NCBI GenBank assembly: GCA_034521715.1
Contig: JAXHLY010000008.1
Location: 1-64,000 of the forward strand
DNA: 64,000 nucleotides
DNA from: Methylohalomonas sp034521715
GTDB lineage: Bacteria; Pseudomonadota; Gammaproteobacteria; Methylohalomonadales; Methylohalomonadaceae
Direction of reading: 5' to 3'
Below, piece after piece: positions 1-9,914 of this stretch (positions within the stretch are counted from its first letter, which is position 1; every line of letters starts with the position of its first letter). The translations under genes and the position numbers were made by a program. The notes beneath the pieces are model-generated. The model was not told where the DNA came from and did not search any database. It saw only the letters and a program-made list of their open reading frames with translations.

Positions 1-454
1 CTGTAGAGCGAATAATTGTGCAGCGGGCGCTCGCCATAAATATCGGTTAGATCGACGATACAGCCCCGGCGCTACGCAGTCGCGGCGGCGTGTCTGGCCA
101 GAAACAGCGGCGCCTTCAGATTAACATCCATCATCTCGGCCCAGTTGCTGTCACTCAACTGTTCCAGTGGCGTTGCGTAAAACGCCAGGCATTGTTGACC
201 AGGACATCGAGCCGGCCGTTGCAGGCCGCTGGCATCGGCGATCAGTTTCGGCAGGGCCTCTGCATCGCAGAGATTTTGCGCCAGTATCCATGCAGAACCG
301 GGTGATTTCATTCAGTTCGGCAGCGAGCAGGTCTGCGGGCTGGCGCGAGAATTGAGATAATGAACAATGACGTTCATGCCAGCATGATCCCGGGCAATCA
401 CTGCCCCTATGCGCACTGCGGCACCCGTAATCAGGACTGTTTTGTCTCTGTCAT
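1..454 (-). CDS. Short-chain dehydrogenase, pteridine-reductase-like (partial, frameshifted)
   Basis: Reverse-strand reading from the ATG at 454 gives MTETK, then after one frame change TVLITGAAVRIGAVIA, the glycine-rich NAD(P)-binding start of an SDR enzyme. Further on come LDVLVNNA (the NNAG-type motif), the stretch DVNLKAPLFLARHAA, and DIYGERPLHNYSLY, where the last Tyr would be the catalytic YxxxK tyrosine; the Lys lies beyond the window edge. At least three frame changes break the reading, and one tract in the first third appears short of a few residues. DIYGERPLHNYS-type sequence next to the active site is typical of bacterial pteridine reductases (FolM-like), which reduce dihydropteridines; that assignment is from family resemblance only. 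It is divergent from the MidA-like gene. The 3' end is missing because of the window boundary. Confidence 0.7.
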
Positions 455-520
455 CGCTCGGCTATGATCCCGTTGTGCTGTAACATTCATAATTAATATT
501 ACGGGCCTGAACCCGACGGC

Positions 521-1720
521 ATGAGCCAGCCACAATATTTACTGCAATCAGGGCCAATCCAGATGCCACTACAGCAGCTGCCCGAGCCGCAGACCAGGCA
601 CTGGATCACTGCCGCCCTCGACTCGATCACATCAGGCAGGTTATCGATACCAGCGGCGGTGTTATTGATTTTGCCCGTTATATGGAACTTGCACTCTATG
701 CGCCGGGGCTTGGTTATTATAGTGCCGGCGCTGCCAAGCTGGGCGCATCCGGCGATTTTATCACGGCACCAGAGATCTCCGCGCTGTTCGGTCGCTGCCT
801 GGCAAGGCAATGTTATGACATTCTTGGCGCCATGGGTTCTGGCGATATCCTTGAACTCGGCGCCGGTAGCGGCAGACTGGCGGTGGATCTGCTGGAAGAG
901 CTGGAAAGACTGGATCTTCTGCCCGGGCGTTATCTGATACTCGAATTGAGCGCCGACCTGCGCGCACGCCAGCAACAACTGATAAATGATCGCATCTCGC
1001 ACCTATGCGATCGCGTGGAATGGCTGGATCGCCTGCCGGAACAGCCCGTCCACGGTATCGTGATTGCCAACGAGGTCCTGGATGCTTTGCCGGTGCATTG
1101 TATTCAGCTTGATGAAAACGGCATGCATGAAATGGTTGTCGCCGGTGAGGGCGACGGCTTTACCTGGCAGCAGCGGCCATTGAACGATCGGCTGGAACAG
1201 GCATTCCGGGTTATGCTGGCCGAACTGCCCGGGCCGCTTCCGGCGGGTTACCGTACCGAAATCAACACGGGACTGCATGACTGGTTCGCGGCAATTGCCG
1301 TGTACTTGCAACCGGCGTCATGCTGTTCATAATATTACGGTTACCGGCGTGCCGAGTATTACCATCCGCAGCGCGACAGCCGCACACTCATCTGCCATTA
1401 CCGGCACCGTGCCCACGTTCCGTTTCTCTATCCGGGGCCTGCAGGATATCAGCGCTTCGGTCGATTTTACCCGCCTGGCCGAAGCGGCTGTTGATTGCGG
1501 TCTGGACGTGGCCGGCTTTACCACGCAGGCGCATTTTCTGCTTGGCTGCGGCCTGGACACACTGCTGGCCGAAGCGGTATCGGGCGACGAAAACAGTATG
1601 CAGCGCTGTCACGCGAGGTGAAGCTGCTGACGTTGCCGAGAGTGAAATGGGCGAACGCTTCAAGGTCATGGCACTGGCCCGTGATTTCGACGGCCGCCTT
1701 GCAGGCATGCGGCAAGGTTC
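521..1720 (+). CDS. SAM-dependent methyltransferase, MidA/NDUFAF7 family (frameshifted)
   Basis: The main frame (682-1310) carries YMELALYAPGLGYYS, GDFITAPEISALFG, the SAM-binding ILELGAGSGRLAVDLL and IVIANEVLDALPVH, all hallmarks of the MidA/NDUFAF7 class I methyltransferases. NDUFAF7 methylates an arginine of NDUFS2 during complex I assembly in mitochondria; the bacterial role is not settled. The N-terminal part runs in a different frame (DHIRQVIDTSGGVIDFAR, about 628-681). Downstream the expected DYGYRRAEYYHP motif sits in a third frame near 1332, and the C-terminal part (FKVMALARDFDG) in yet another. There are at least four frame breaks, so both ends are approximate; the ATG at 521 is the first plausible start. 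The end near 1720 is set by the usual family ending just after the FKVMAL motif. Confidence 0.75.
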
Positions 1721-1844
1721 CAGGCACCGCCCCCCACGCTACATGCGACCAGACAGTGCAGGCTCGTCATGCTGTCTGGTGCTGATACCGTCTTTGGGCG
1801 GCTGGCGGCATGACCGGCGGCGACTGGCTGCGTAGTCGTTCGAT

Positions 1845-2450
1845 GTGAAGTCGGTGGTCAAAACCGATATTGATACCGTTCTCGAATTTCATGTCGAGAA
1901 CATGCGCGAAATGCTCAGGCAACTGATTGTCAAGCTGTATAAGCGTAATCCACGGGAACTGGCCAAATCCGAATACAAGACCATTGAGTCCAACCTGGAG
2001 CGACTGTTCAGCCGTGTAGAGGATTTCAGTTTTCCGGAATTGTATAATCGCACGGGACCAGAAGCGATTCAGTTGGCCATGAACGAAGAACACAAAGGTG
2101 ACAGGGTATTTGCTTTTGTTGCCGGCATTACCGGCATGGTAATGGCCTCTTATGATTACAAGACCAAGTTCTATCTGTTTGATACAGTTGACCCGCAAAA
2201 ACTCTATAATAGTGCACGCAATATTGAAATCGCGGTCTGGAAGATAGAACACGATAGGCGAAGCAATGGTGAACTGTTTTTGCTGACCAACTCGCAAGAC
2301 GGGGAAATCATGAACCTCAGTTATGAACGCCTGTTCGGCAAACTGATTGCGACACAGGACAATATTGCGGAAATCATGGCGGACAGGCAGAATCGCATCA
2401 TCAAGAAGGTGTTCCAGAATATGGCGACCGCGGTGTTTCTGCCGCTATGA
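1845..2450 (+). CDS. Conserved hypothetical protein, possibly lipoprotein
   Basis: An uninterrupted frame of about 200 residues starting at a GTG (1845). It is largely helical and charged, with a central stretch RVFAFVAGITGMVMASYDYK and the helix YNSARNIEIAVWKIEH near two thirds. I do not recognise the family. The start sits immediately after a stop in the same frame, and the sequence just upstream in another frame (1770-1840) is short, hydrophobic and contains a possible GMTG(G)DWL lipobox-like tract, so the true N-terminus may be a lipoprotein signal peptide separated by a frameshift. It follows the MidA-like gene on the same strand. Function unknown. Confidence 0.6.
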   Translation: MKSVVKTDIDTVLEFHVENMREMLRQLIVKLYKRNPRELAKSEYKTIESNLERLFSRVEDFSFPELYNRTGPEAIQLAMNEEHKGDRVFAFVAGITGMVMASYDYKTKFYLFDTVDPQKLYNSARNIEIAVWKIEHDRRSNGELFLLTNSQDGEIMNLSYERLFGKLIATQDNIAEIMADRQNRIIKKVFQNMATAVFLPL

Positions 2451-2687
2451 TAAATCAGGCTGTCATTTGCAACGCCTTGCGGTTATCCGGAATCCAGTCA
2501 AAATTGATGCGCTTGCGACTTGCTTTCCGCCCAAGCGATTAATCGCTTCACTGATCGGGTCAAGCCCGGAATGACAGTAAGATGCGACATTGATAATTTA
2601 GGACTGATAACAAACACAGTGATCTAACATTATTTGGTTTTTTATAAAGTCGACATGACATCAAGAAAGCAGACATAATCCATATTC

Positions 2688-3551
2688 ATGGACTTACTCC
2701 ACGCCTTCATATTGGCCCTGGTCCAGGGCATAACCGAATTCCTGCCGATATCGAGTTCGGCGCATCTTATCCTGATACCGTACCCGTCCGGCTTACAATT
2801 TCAGGGCCTTGTTTATGACATCGCCGCCCATGTCGGTACGCTGGCGGCAGTGGTGGTGTATTTTCGCCGCGACCTGAAGCGCATCATTCGTGATGGCCTG
2901 GGTTGTATTGTTCATAGGCAGATGAGTCGCGAGAGGCAATTGTTGTGGTTGCTGATTGGTGCAAGCGTACCGGTTGCCATAGGCGGTTACCTGCTGCATG
3001 ACCTCGCTTCCGGTGCATTTCGCAGTCCGCTGATCATTGCCGGCGCCAATATCGTGTTTGCAGGGCTTTTATGGTGGTCCGATTTCCGTCCGCGCCAGGT
3101 CAAATCCCTGCATGGCATCGGCTGGCGTGATGCATTGCTGATCGGCTTCAGCCAGGTACTGGCCATCATCCCCGGCACCTCGCGTTCCGGCGTCACCATG
3201 ACGGCCGGGCTTCTGCTCGGCATGACGCGCCAGGCGGCGGCACGATTTTCATTCCTGTTATCGATCCCGGTGATTCTTATGGCCGGCAGCTACGAGCTGT
3301 ATCTCATGGCTGTATACGATATCGTTGCCGACTTGCAGGGGTTTTTTCTCGTAGCCATATTGTCTTTTGGCAGCGCCATTATTGCCATTCATCTCTTCCT
3401 GCGGCTGCTGGATCGCTTCGGTATGCTACCGTATGTGATTTACCGGCTGTTACTGGGAGTGGTTCTGCTGGTGGTATTTGTCTTATCGCGGATTGGGATC
3501 CGCCCTTTGGTCTGTGTTTTGCGCTTCATTCCTCTGTCATGCCGGGCTTGA
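2688..3551 (+). CDS. uppP: Undecaprenyl-diphosphatase UppP (BacA)
   Basis: Integral membrane phosphatase that dephosphorylates undecaprenyl diphosphate to recycle the lipid carrier for peptidoglycan and other polymers. Both family signatures are present: ITEFLPISSSAHLIL near residues 15-30 and PGTSRSGVTMTAGLLLG near residues 163-180. Several hydrophobic helices follow. At 287 residues it is slightly longer than the usual 265-275. The last 20 or so residues run into a dispersed repeat (tcatgccgggcttgatccgg, 3537-3556), so the reading frame was probably extended by repeat insertion or by a sequencing error near the end. The ATG start is followed directly by DLLHAFILALVQGITEF, a typical UppP N-terminus. 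Confidence 0.93.
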   Translation: MDLLHAFILALVQGITEFLPISSSAHLILIPYPSGLQFQGLVYDIAAHVGTLAAVVVYFRRDLKRIIRDGLGCIVHRQMSRERQLLWLLIGASVPVAIGGYLLHDLASGAFRSPLIIAGANIVFAGLLWWSDFRPRQVKSLHGIGWRDALLIGFSQVLAIIPGTSRSGVTMTAGLLLGMTRQAAARFSFLLSIPVILMAGSYELYLMAVYDIVADLQGFFLVAILSFGSAIIAIHLFLRLLDRFGMLPYVIYRLLLGVVLLVVFVLSRIGIRPLVCVLRFIPLSCRA

Positions 3552-3636
3552 TCCGGCATCCAGTCAAACGATTAATCACCTTTCATTTCTTTCAGCAGCA
3601 GGTTTACGCACCCTTTCTCTATTTTCATGTCTTGAG

Positions 3637-3706
3637 CCCTCATCCTTCCTTCTCCCAGAGAGGGAGAAGGGACAAAGTGCGCCTTGCGCTATTTTTGTAT
3701 GTGCGT
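3637..3706. repeat. Dispersed intergenic repeat, copy 1
   Basis: This 70-base tract (ccctcatccttccttctccc ... gcgctatttttgtatgtgcg) recurs as a nearly exact reverse complement at 42609-42680. It lies in the 200-base gap between uppP and cca, together with a short repeat at 3536-3570 that is related to 2540-2575 and 42700-42740. No open frame of interest is present in the gap. Confidence 0.7.
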
Positions 3707-3752
3707 TCATTCCCGGACCATAATAGCAACGACGAGTTACCGATCAGAATTA

Positions 3753-4979
3753 TTATCCCTGCAATGCCGTCACAGCCTCGCCAATGGCCTGGGTGCGCAG
3801 TTTCTTCAATGCTTCGGCAATTTCCTGGCCGCTCATACCCTGTTCTGCCAGTGCGCCGGCATCAACCGTGCAGGCCGCCTGACGCGCGAGCCTGAGCAGC
3901 TGTGTCCTGAGGATAGTCGCGTTCCTCCAGGCCGGTGCGGCCGCGGGCATCGGCCTCGCAGGCCTGCAGAAACTGTCGGAAACGTTCCACGCGCCGGAAG
4001 GCGTCGACGGCCTCGAGCAGGCTAAGGATTGTACCGGCACGCAGTTCCAGGGCGCGGTGCGCGCGGCCGTGTTCGCGTGCTGTGATCGACGGCCAGTTCG
4101 CGGAAATGATTCGCGCGTCCAGGCGGTCGGCAGAAGTTCTCCGATGATTTTTACGCCGCGTTCCTCGTGCCCGAATATGCTGCGGCCATTCCCTTGTCCG
4201 GCGTCGCGCCCTTACCGAGGTCGTGAGTCAGGGCAGCGGAACAGGACGGCGGGATCATCACTGAGCCGCACGGACTGATCCAGAACCATCAGGGTATGCA
4301 CGCCGGTATCGATTTTCCGGATGATGCTGCCCGGGCTGCGGAACGCCGAACAGCCGGTCGATTTCGGGAAACAGGACTTTCAGGGCGTCGCACTCACGCA
4401 ATACTTCAAAAAAGCGGCGCGGCCGGGGTTCACCGAGCGCCCGTTCCAGTTCCTGCCAGACACGCTCCGATGTCAGGGTCGTGAGTTCATCGCCGCTGCC
4501 AAGTTCATGCATGAGCGCGAGCGTTTCATCGGCCACCTGGAAATTGAGCCTGGCGGCGAAGCGCGCCACCCGCAGGACGCGTAACGGGTCTTCGATAAAA
4601 GCAGCCGATACATGACGCAGCAGCCCGCGCTCGAGGTCCGCACGGCCGTTAAACGGATCGATTAAATGACCGTCTTCATCCTCGGCCATGGCGTTGATGG
4701 TGACATCACGCCGCGCCAGGTCCTGCTCCAGCGTTACATCCGGTGTGGCGTGAAAGCTGAAACCGCGATAGCCCGGACCGGTTTTGCGTTCCGTACGCGC
4801 CAGCGCATATTCCTCGTGGGTGTCCGGGCGGCGGAACCCGGAAAATCCCGTCCTACCGCCTTGTAGCCCAGCGCTTCCAGTTCCTCCGGTGTTGCGCCGA
4901 CAACGACGAAATCACGGTCCTTGACCGTGAAATCCAGCAGCTTGTCGCGAACCGCGCCGCCGACGGTGTAGATTTTCAT
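3753..4979 (-). CDS. cca: CCA tRNA nucleotidyltransferase (frameshifted)
   Basis: Adds or repairs the 3'-terminal CCA of tRNAs. The N-terminus MKIYTVGGAVRDKLL carries the class II GGxVRD motif, followed by VKDRDFVVVGATPEELE with the DxD-type acidic pair. A second frame (4258-4689) gives DEDGHLIDPFNGRADLE and the RxxR-type signature FIEDPLRVLRVARFAARLNF. A third frame (3753-4040) gives the C-terminal end (LRTQAIGEAVTALQG). At least three frame breaks lie near 4820, 4330 and 3950. The HD-domain sequence expected for proteobacterial Cca (GKG-type residues near 4200-4215) is recognisable but scrambled. The start at 4979 is the only Met in front of the GGAVRD motif. Confidence 0.88.
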
Positions 4980-5015
4980 GGTAATGGTTAACTGGTTGAT
5001 TGGTTTATTAATTAA

Positions 5016-5173
5016 GGAAGCTCTGAATAATCCCCGCATGTCATTTCAACCAACGGGAGAAATCCGCCGTAGGCGTCCCGAGCGTAGCGAGGGATCTTCT
5101 GGACAGTTCTCTCCCTGCGGTCGAGACAAGGATTTCTCGCTGCGCTCGAAATGACAAATTATTCAGGGCCTCC
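5016..5173. mobile_element. MITE-like element with terminal inverted repeats, copy 1
   Basis: Left end GGAAGCTCTGAATAA (5016-5030) and right end TTATTCAGGGCCTCC (5159-5173) are imperfect inverted repeats. The interior contains tcatttcaaccaacgggaga and gatttctcgctgcgctcgaa. The element is flanked by TTAA on both sides. Two other copies with the same ends lie at 26653-26810 and 41002-41132. It has no coding capacity, so it would be non-autonomous. A heptamer-type tract (gttaactggttgattggttt) at 4986-5008 adjoins it. Confidence 0.7.
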
Positions 5174-5216
5174 TTAACTCGTGGACAAGTTAACTGGTGA
5201 TTGGTACGTGGGCATT

Positions 5217-5325
5217 GTGTGGGAGCCGATTTAATCGGCGACAGATGCAGGAAGTGATATCGCGGATTGTAATCCGCTCCTACAAATCAACCAATCAACC
5301 AGTTAACCAATCAACCAACGAAGCA
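5217..5325. repeat. REP/BIME-like palindromic pair followed by heptamer tract
   Basis: Two head-to-head palindromic units: tgtgggagccgatttaatcg (from 5217) and gcggattgtaatccgctcct (5262-5281), each able to fold. A similar pair lies at 42921-42990 and a single unit at 48751-48779. They resemble REP elements that occur in many gammaproteobacterial intergenic spaces. From 5285 to 5320 a run of degenerate 7-8 base units (caaccaat, cagttaac) follows. Confidence 0.6.
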
Positions 5326-5385
5326 GTCAACGTCGCCTCGCTTCACGGCGAAACTCCATGTAATGCGAACGCACCGTTTGGTGAC

Positions 5386-6300
5386 TTAAATAGCGCGGCA
5401 CCACCGCTCTACAACGGCCGTGGGTGTGATACCGAGAATCAGGACAAATACGCCGCTGCCGCTGCAGACACTGTCGACCGTGGCTGACTGATAATTGTCA
5501 GTAGAAAACGGCTTGCCCGGTACATAATCGAAAACCGCTGCCTGCAGGCGTGACAGGAAATCATTGAGCGGGAAGATGATGCGTCTGAGGCCGGCACATT
5601 GTGCCGTGTACTCCGCCAGCTGTTGCAGCGTGTATTCATGCGGCCCGCACAGATTGTACGATTTCCCGTAGGTGTCGGGATCGGTCAGTGCAAGGGTAAA
5701 AGCCTCGGCAACATCTTCAACGTAAACCGGTGCAAAGCGGGCTTTCGGGCAGGCCAGTGGAAACACCGGTGCGATTTTCAGCAGTTTGGCAAAGCGGTTG
5801 AAGAAGCTGTCGTCGTTGCCGAATATCACGGATGGGCGAAAGCAGGTGACATGCAGGTCAGGACTTTCCGCCGCCAGCACTCGTTTTTCGGCCTCACCCT
5901 TGGTCCTTTGGTAGTGACTCGGGCCGTTCTCGGCATCGGCATTCAGCGCACTCATCTGCAGCAGGCGCCTGACACCTGTTTCCCTGCACATGTCTATCAC
6001 TGACTGGGTCAGTTCCACATGTGCCTTGCGGAAACCACTGCCATCCCGGCCGCGCTCATTGAGGATGCCGACAAGATTGATGACTGCATCACAATCGGCG
6101 AAATTCTCACGCAACTGCGTCGGGTCATGGACATCCGCCTGGACCAGTTCCGTGGTCGGCAACAGGATCAGTTCCTGGCGCCTGCTCTCACGATCCCGTG
6201 TCAGTATGCGTAATTCATAGCCATCCCGCGTCAGCCGATTGGCAAGTGTGCGGCCGACGAAACCGGTGCCGCCGAGGATACAGATCTTCCGGATTAACAT
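5386..6300 (-). CDS. NAD-dependent epimerase/dehydratase, complex I NDUFA9-like
   Basis: An atypical (extended) SDR. The N-terminal MLIRKICILGGTGFVGRTLA has the GGTGFxG Rossmann motif, INLVGIL follows around residue 75, and SHYQRTKGEAEKRVL carries the YxxxK active-site pattern, so catalysis is possible. The overall pattern (RPSVIFGNDDSFFNRFA, ARFAPVYVEDVAEA) matches the NDUFA9-like subgroup that is common next to housekeeping genes in gammaproteobacteria. The substrate is unknown. The last 25 residues (after NYQSATVDSVCS) look out of register compared with the family's usual ending, although LGITPTAVVE returns, so two small compensating indels near 5450 are likely. It precedes slt on the same strand with about 40 bases between them. 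Confidence 0.8.
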   Translation of the reverse strand: MLIRKICILGGTGFVGRTLANRLTRDGYELRILTRDRESRRQELILLPTTELVQADVHDPTQLRENFADCDAVINLVGILNERGRDGSGFRKAHVELTQSVIDMCRETGVRRLLQMSALNADAENGPSHYQRTKGEAEKRVLAAESPDLHVTCFRPSVIFGNDDSFFNRFAKLLKIAPVFPLACPKARFAPVYVEDVAEAFTLALTDPDTYGKSYNLCGPHEYTLQQLAEYTAQCAGLRRIIFPLNDFLSRLQAAVFDYVPGKPFSTDNYQSATVDSVCSGSGVFVLILGITPTAVVERWCRAI

Positions 6301-6338
6301 GTTTTATTCATTCATTGTGACTGCTGCAGTACTGCAAC

Positions 6339-8351
6339 TCATGCCGGTGCCGGCCAGCATGGCATCGGCCTTGCGAAGCGGCTGTACGACTGCCATGCGT
6401 GCTGCAAGCGGCTTGCTTTGGCCATTGAGGCGCCAGTCATAAATGCTGGCATAGGACAGGACACGCTTACGTCCCGGGTTTCACGAAACGGGATGTTCTC
6501 GATCCACACATCCGGTTCTATACAACCCGACTTCGGCAGCCAGGATTTTACCCTGTGCGGGCCGGCGTTGTAGGCAGCAGTCGCGAGTATCATGTTGCCA
6601 TTGAAATCATTATACATCATTTTCAGGTACTGGCTGCCGACGGGGCATGTTGCGCTTCGGCCTGCAGTAACTGATTGGTGTTGAAGTTTTTCAGTCCGAG
6701 ACGACGCGCCGTTTCCTGGCCGGTTCGCGGCATGACCTGCATCAGGCCCAGTGCACCGGCGGGCGAGCGGGCATCCTCCCAGAACGCGCTTTCGGTCCGG
6801 ATGACACCATACATCCACGCCAGGTGGAGCCCGCGCTTGCCGGCATAATTCTCCAGCATGCCCTGGTGTATGAGCGGGAAGCGCGTTTCCAGATCGTCAT
6901 AGGCCTTGGCCTTGCCCAGTGCCAGGATAGCGCGATCATGCCAGTTTTTTTCTGCTGCCAGGGAAGCGGCCATCTGCATCTGGTAGCTGGTCATGTTATC
7001 GATAGCATGATGCCATTCACGACGCGCGGAATATTCCTCCCCCAGCGCGAGAAATTCGAATGCGCGCTGTATGGCCGGCATGTTTGCAACCTTCTGGCGC
7101 TGTTCCTCGCTGATCGGTACCGGGAAGTGGTTCATCTGATAGGGTATCTGTAGCCTGTCAGCGGCCAGAAATCCGTAGAAGTCGACGTTCGGCGGCCAGT
7201 TTGTGATACAGCTCGCGGGCTGTGTCATGCTGGCCCATATGCTCCAGTGCCCGTGCATGCCAGTAATGCCATTGTGCGCTGTCAACATCGTCTGGCGGTT
7301 CGCTCGCCGTCCAGTCCCGCAGTTTCTGCCAGCTGTCCGTATTCACGGCATACCGCAGCCGGTAAATGAAAACCGTGGCATCGACTTCACTGTTGGCGAC
7401 GCGATCCAGCAGCTGCATTGCCTCGGGATGGTCCTTGCCGGCAGCCCGCACGGCCAGATCGCGTTCAATACGGTTACGCTCCGCCGGCAGGAAACTGTAG
7501 CTGTCCTTCAGTTTGGCCCAGCGGTCCAGCGCCCGATCAATGTTGAAACGCGCCAACCGGTGTATACCGTGCAGAATGATTTCGCGGCCCAGCGGTGTAT
7601 CGCTGACTTGCGGATTGCGGGTACCGGCAGCGGGGTCCCGGTGCATCCGGATCCAACGCGTGGCCTGCGTGCGGGTCTCACCCTGCAGTTTTTTGCCCAG
7701 ATAATTCGCCAGGCCGGTTTCATTGTTTTCCAGTGCCAGGCGAAGCCGATCCAGGATCAGTTCCTCGGTCATCAACGGGCTGGCTTCCAGTTTTGCAAAT
7801 GCCGGATCGCAGGCGTCGTGCTGTGAATAGCCCACCAGCCACATGGTACGAATGTCTTCAAGCAGATATTCGGTCTGCCCGGTTTTCATGCGTGCAATTA
7901 AATAAAGGCAGCGCAGCCGGTTATCGTTGGGCTGTTCGTAATGATCGATATAATCCTGCCACCTGCCGCGGCTGGCGAGCAGGTCCAGCCACTTGTTGCG
8001 TAGATATCTCGGCTCTCGGGAAATCGGGATACGCCTGAAAAATGCCTCGATGTCATTGTCGGATAACGAGTGCAGATTTCTGCGAATGTATTCGTAGCGC
8101 AGGTATGGATAAAGCGGATAGTTCTCAAGACCGGCGGCCAGTGTGCGGAATTTGTCAATCTGGCCGGCAGTGATCGCCTTGCGGGCCTGCAGGAACTGAC
8201 TGCGCTGCTGCTCGATGTTCGCCGCTGCTGCCGGCGCAACGATCGAAAGCATGGCCAGCAGACAGGACAGCCGGATGCACAGACGATAAAAAGCACCGGT
8301 TTGGCCGGTAACCAGCGCCCTCATACAGGTCACCTGAAAAGACATGCTCAC
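6339..8351 (-). CDS. slt: Soluble lytic murein transglycosylase Slt70 (frameshifted)
   Basis: Periplasmic exo-lytic transglycosylase that cleaves the MurNAc-GlcNAc bond of peptidoglycan. The first frame (7190-8351) starts with a signal peptide (LSCLLAMLSIVAPAAAA) and runs through the helical U-shaped superhelix region. The second frame (6650-7190) resumes at NVDFYGFLAADRLQIPY and contains the catalytic segment IRTESAFWEDARSPAGALGL with the following MQVMPRTG; the Glu of RTES is the predicted catalytic acid. The third frame (from about 6640) has YLKMMYNDFNGNMILATAAY then NAGPHRVKSWL. The C-terminus ends near 6339 after another frame change. With at least three breaks, the assembled length is close to the 640-670 residues usual for Slt70. 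Confidence 0.88.
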
Positions 8352-8466
8352 TCCCGTAAGATACTACTTGAAGAATACCCGTTATTTGCAACCGTTTCGG
8401 TAACTTTTTAAGCTGCCTTGACGGTATTCTCCCGTATCACTATGAGAAACATTGAGGCGCTTGTCC

Positions 8467-9264
8467 ATGCCCGCAGAACTGATTCTGCTGTTTTCCTATG
8501 TTGTCCTCGGCCTGGTGGCGGGGGTCATGGCCGGTCTCATGGGCCTCGGCGGCGGCATAGTCATTGTCCCGGCACTGTATTTTCTGTTCGCCTGGCAGGG
8601 TTTTTCCGCCTCGCACCTCATGCAGCTGGCGGTGGCGACCTCGCTGGCGACCATTATTTTTACCGCATTTGCCTCGGCCCGGGCCCATCACCGGCGCGGC
8701 GCCGTACAGTGGCCGGTCGTTTTCAGTCTGGTGCCCGGTATCGTGCTGGGCGCGGTCGCCGGCGGCTTCCTGGCCCGTTTGATCAGCAGTGACTGGCTGC
8801 GGTTTATTTTCGGCATCTTCGAAATCGCGGTTGCCATTCAGATCGGCCTGGGCGCCAAGCCACCCGCCGCCCGCACCATGCCCGGACGGCTCGGCATGAA
8901 TATCGCCGGTATCGGCATCGGCGGGCTGTCGGCGCTGCTCGGTATCGGCGGCGGTACGCTGACGGTGCCATTCCTGCTCTGGTGTAACGTCACCATCCAC
9001 AGGGCGGTGGCCATCTCGGCCGCCTGTGGCCTGCCGATAGCCCTGGCCGGGGCACTCGCCATGATGGCCTCCGGCTGGGGCCAGCCCGAACTGCCGGCAC
9101 TCAGCCTGGGCTATATCTACTGGCCGGCGGCGCTGGCGATCGTGTTCGCCAGTTTTCTGGCCGCGCCGTATGGCGTCAGGCTTGCGCACGCACTGCCGGT
9201 GATGGCACTGAAACGTGTCATCGCCGTATTGCTGGCGATAGTCGGTTTGAGGATGGTGTTGTAG
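8467..9264 (+). CDS. Sulfite exporter TauE/SafE (TSUP) family membrane protein
   Basis: Eight-helix-type membrane protein with two internally related halves. The first half has VMAGLMGLGGGIVIVPALYF and the second LSALLGIGGGTLTVPFLLW, each carrying the GGG(x)3VP signature of the TSUP family (DUF81). Members export or take up organosulfur anions or sulfite; the substrate here cannot be read from sequence. In a genome with sat, a sulfur-compound role is reasonable but inferred. The ATG at 8467 (MPAELILLFSYVVLG) starts right before the first helix; an in-frame start at 8452 would add only five residues. Confidence 0.88.
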   Translation: MPAELILLFSYVVLGLVAGVMAGLMGLGGGIVIVPALYFLFAWQGFSASHLMQLAVATSLATIIFTAFASARAHHRRGAVQWPVVFSLVPGIVLGAVAGGFLARLISSDWLRFIFGIFEIAVAIQIGLGAKPPAARTMPGRLGMNIAGIGIGGLSALLGIGGGTLTVPFLLWCNVTIHRAVAISAACGLPIALAGALAMMASGWGQPELPALSLGYIYWPAALAIVFASFLAAPYGVRLAHALPVMALKRVIAVLLAIVGLRMVL

Positions 9265-9302
9265 ACTTCAGATAGTTGTACGTACGGCGCCGGGGTGCGG
9301 AG

Positions 9303-9708
9303 ATGACCGCGATGACTTGGCAGTTATTTGATGCTTCCGGTAATGACCTGGAAAAACTGAAGCATCTGGCTGAAGATGATGCCGAGGCCATGCGCCGGGC
9401 AGCCCGGCCGCTGGTGTGCAGCCGTTGCCGCCATCGCATCTGCACCGATGCCCAGCGCATCGATATCGCCGGTTCCATTCCACACCTGTACCAACCCGCA
9501 CGGCATTATCTATCGCATAGGCTGTTTCAGTGCCGCCCCGGGCTGCAGCGAGGTCGGTCCCGCCTTCAGCGAATTCAGCTGGTTTTCCGGCTACCGCTGG
9601 CAGGTCGCTATCTGTGGCAACTGCCAGGAACATCTGGGCTGGCATTTTCATGGCGAACAATCGTTCTATGGTTTGATTCATGATCGGCTGAGTGCCGCGG
9701 ACAACTGA
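9303..9708 (+). CDS. CULT (cereblon-like) domain protein (one frameshift)
   Basis: A small protein of about 135 residues. The first frame gives PLVCSRCRHRICTDAQRI; after a single frame change near 9470 the reading continues FHTCTNPHGIIYRIGCFSAA, then FSEFSWFSGYRWQVAICGNC and QEHLGWHFHGEQSFYGLIHD. This matches the CULT domain of human cereblon and bacterial relatives: two CxxC pairs for one zinc (CSRC and CGNC), and the three-tryptophan cage (SWFxGYxW and HLGW) that binds thalidomide-type and uracil-like ligands in studied proteins. The natural ligand of bacterial CULT proteins is not firmly known. It lies 40 bases after the TSUP gene on the same strand, probably in one transcript. The ATG at 9303 is chosen; a TTG at 9276 is in frame. 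Confidence 0.85.
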
Positions 9709-9914
9709 CTCAGGCGGGTTTATAGCGCAGCAGCATGATGACGCAAGTGCGAACGTCGCCGCTGAGATCCGAACATCGGGAAGCTCAATAAGTTGCCAAA
9801 GCGAGCGCCAGCGAGAAATCCGAGGTGAGAAAGCAATAAGCCAAAAGAGCTGTCAGATACTGCTATTACACTTGTTCAGAAAATGAGCGGGCGTATCTGC
9901 CAGCGTATAACCAA

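Noticed and set aside
5217..5325. CRISPR-like array from the repeated caaccaat text
   Set aside because: Units are 7-8 bases with no spacers of constant length and no cas genes in the window.
8440..9189. 249-residue reverse-strand frame opposite the TSUP gene
   Set aside because: Antisense shadow rich in Gln, His and Gly, without hydrophobic or motif structure.
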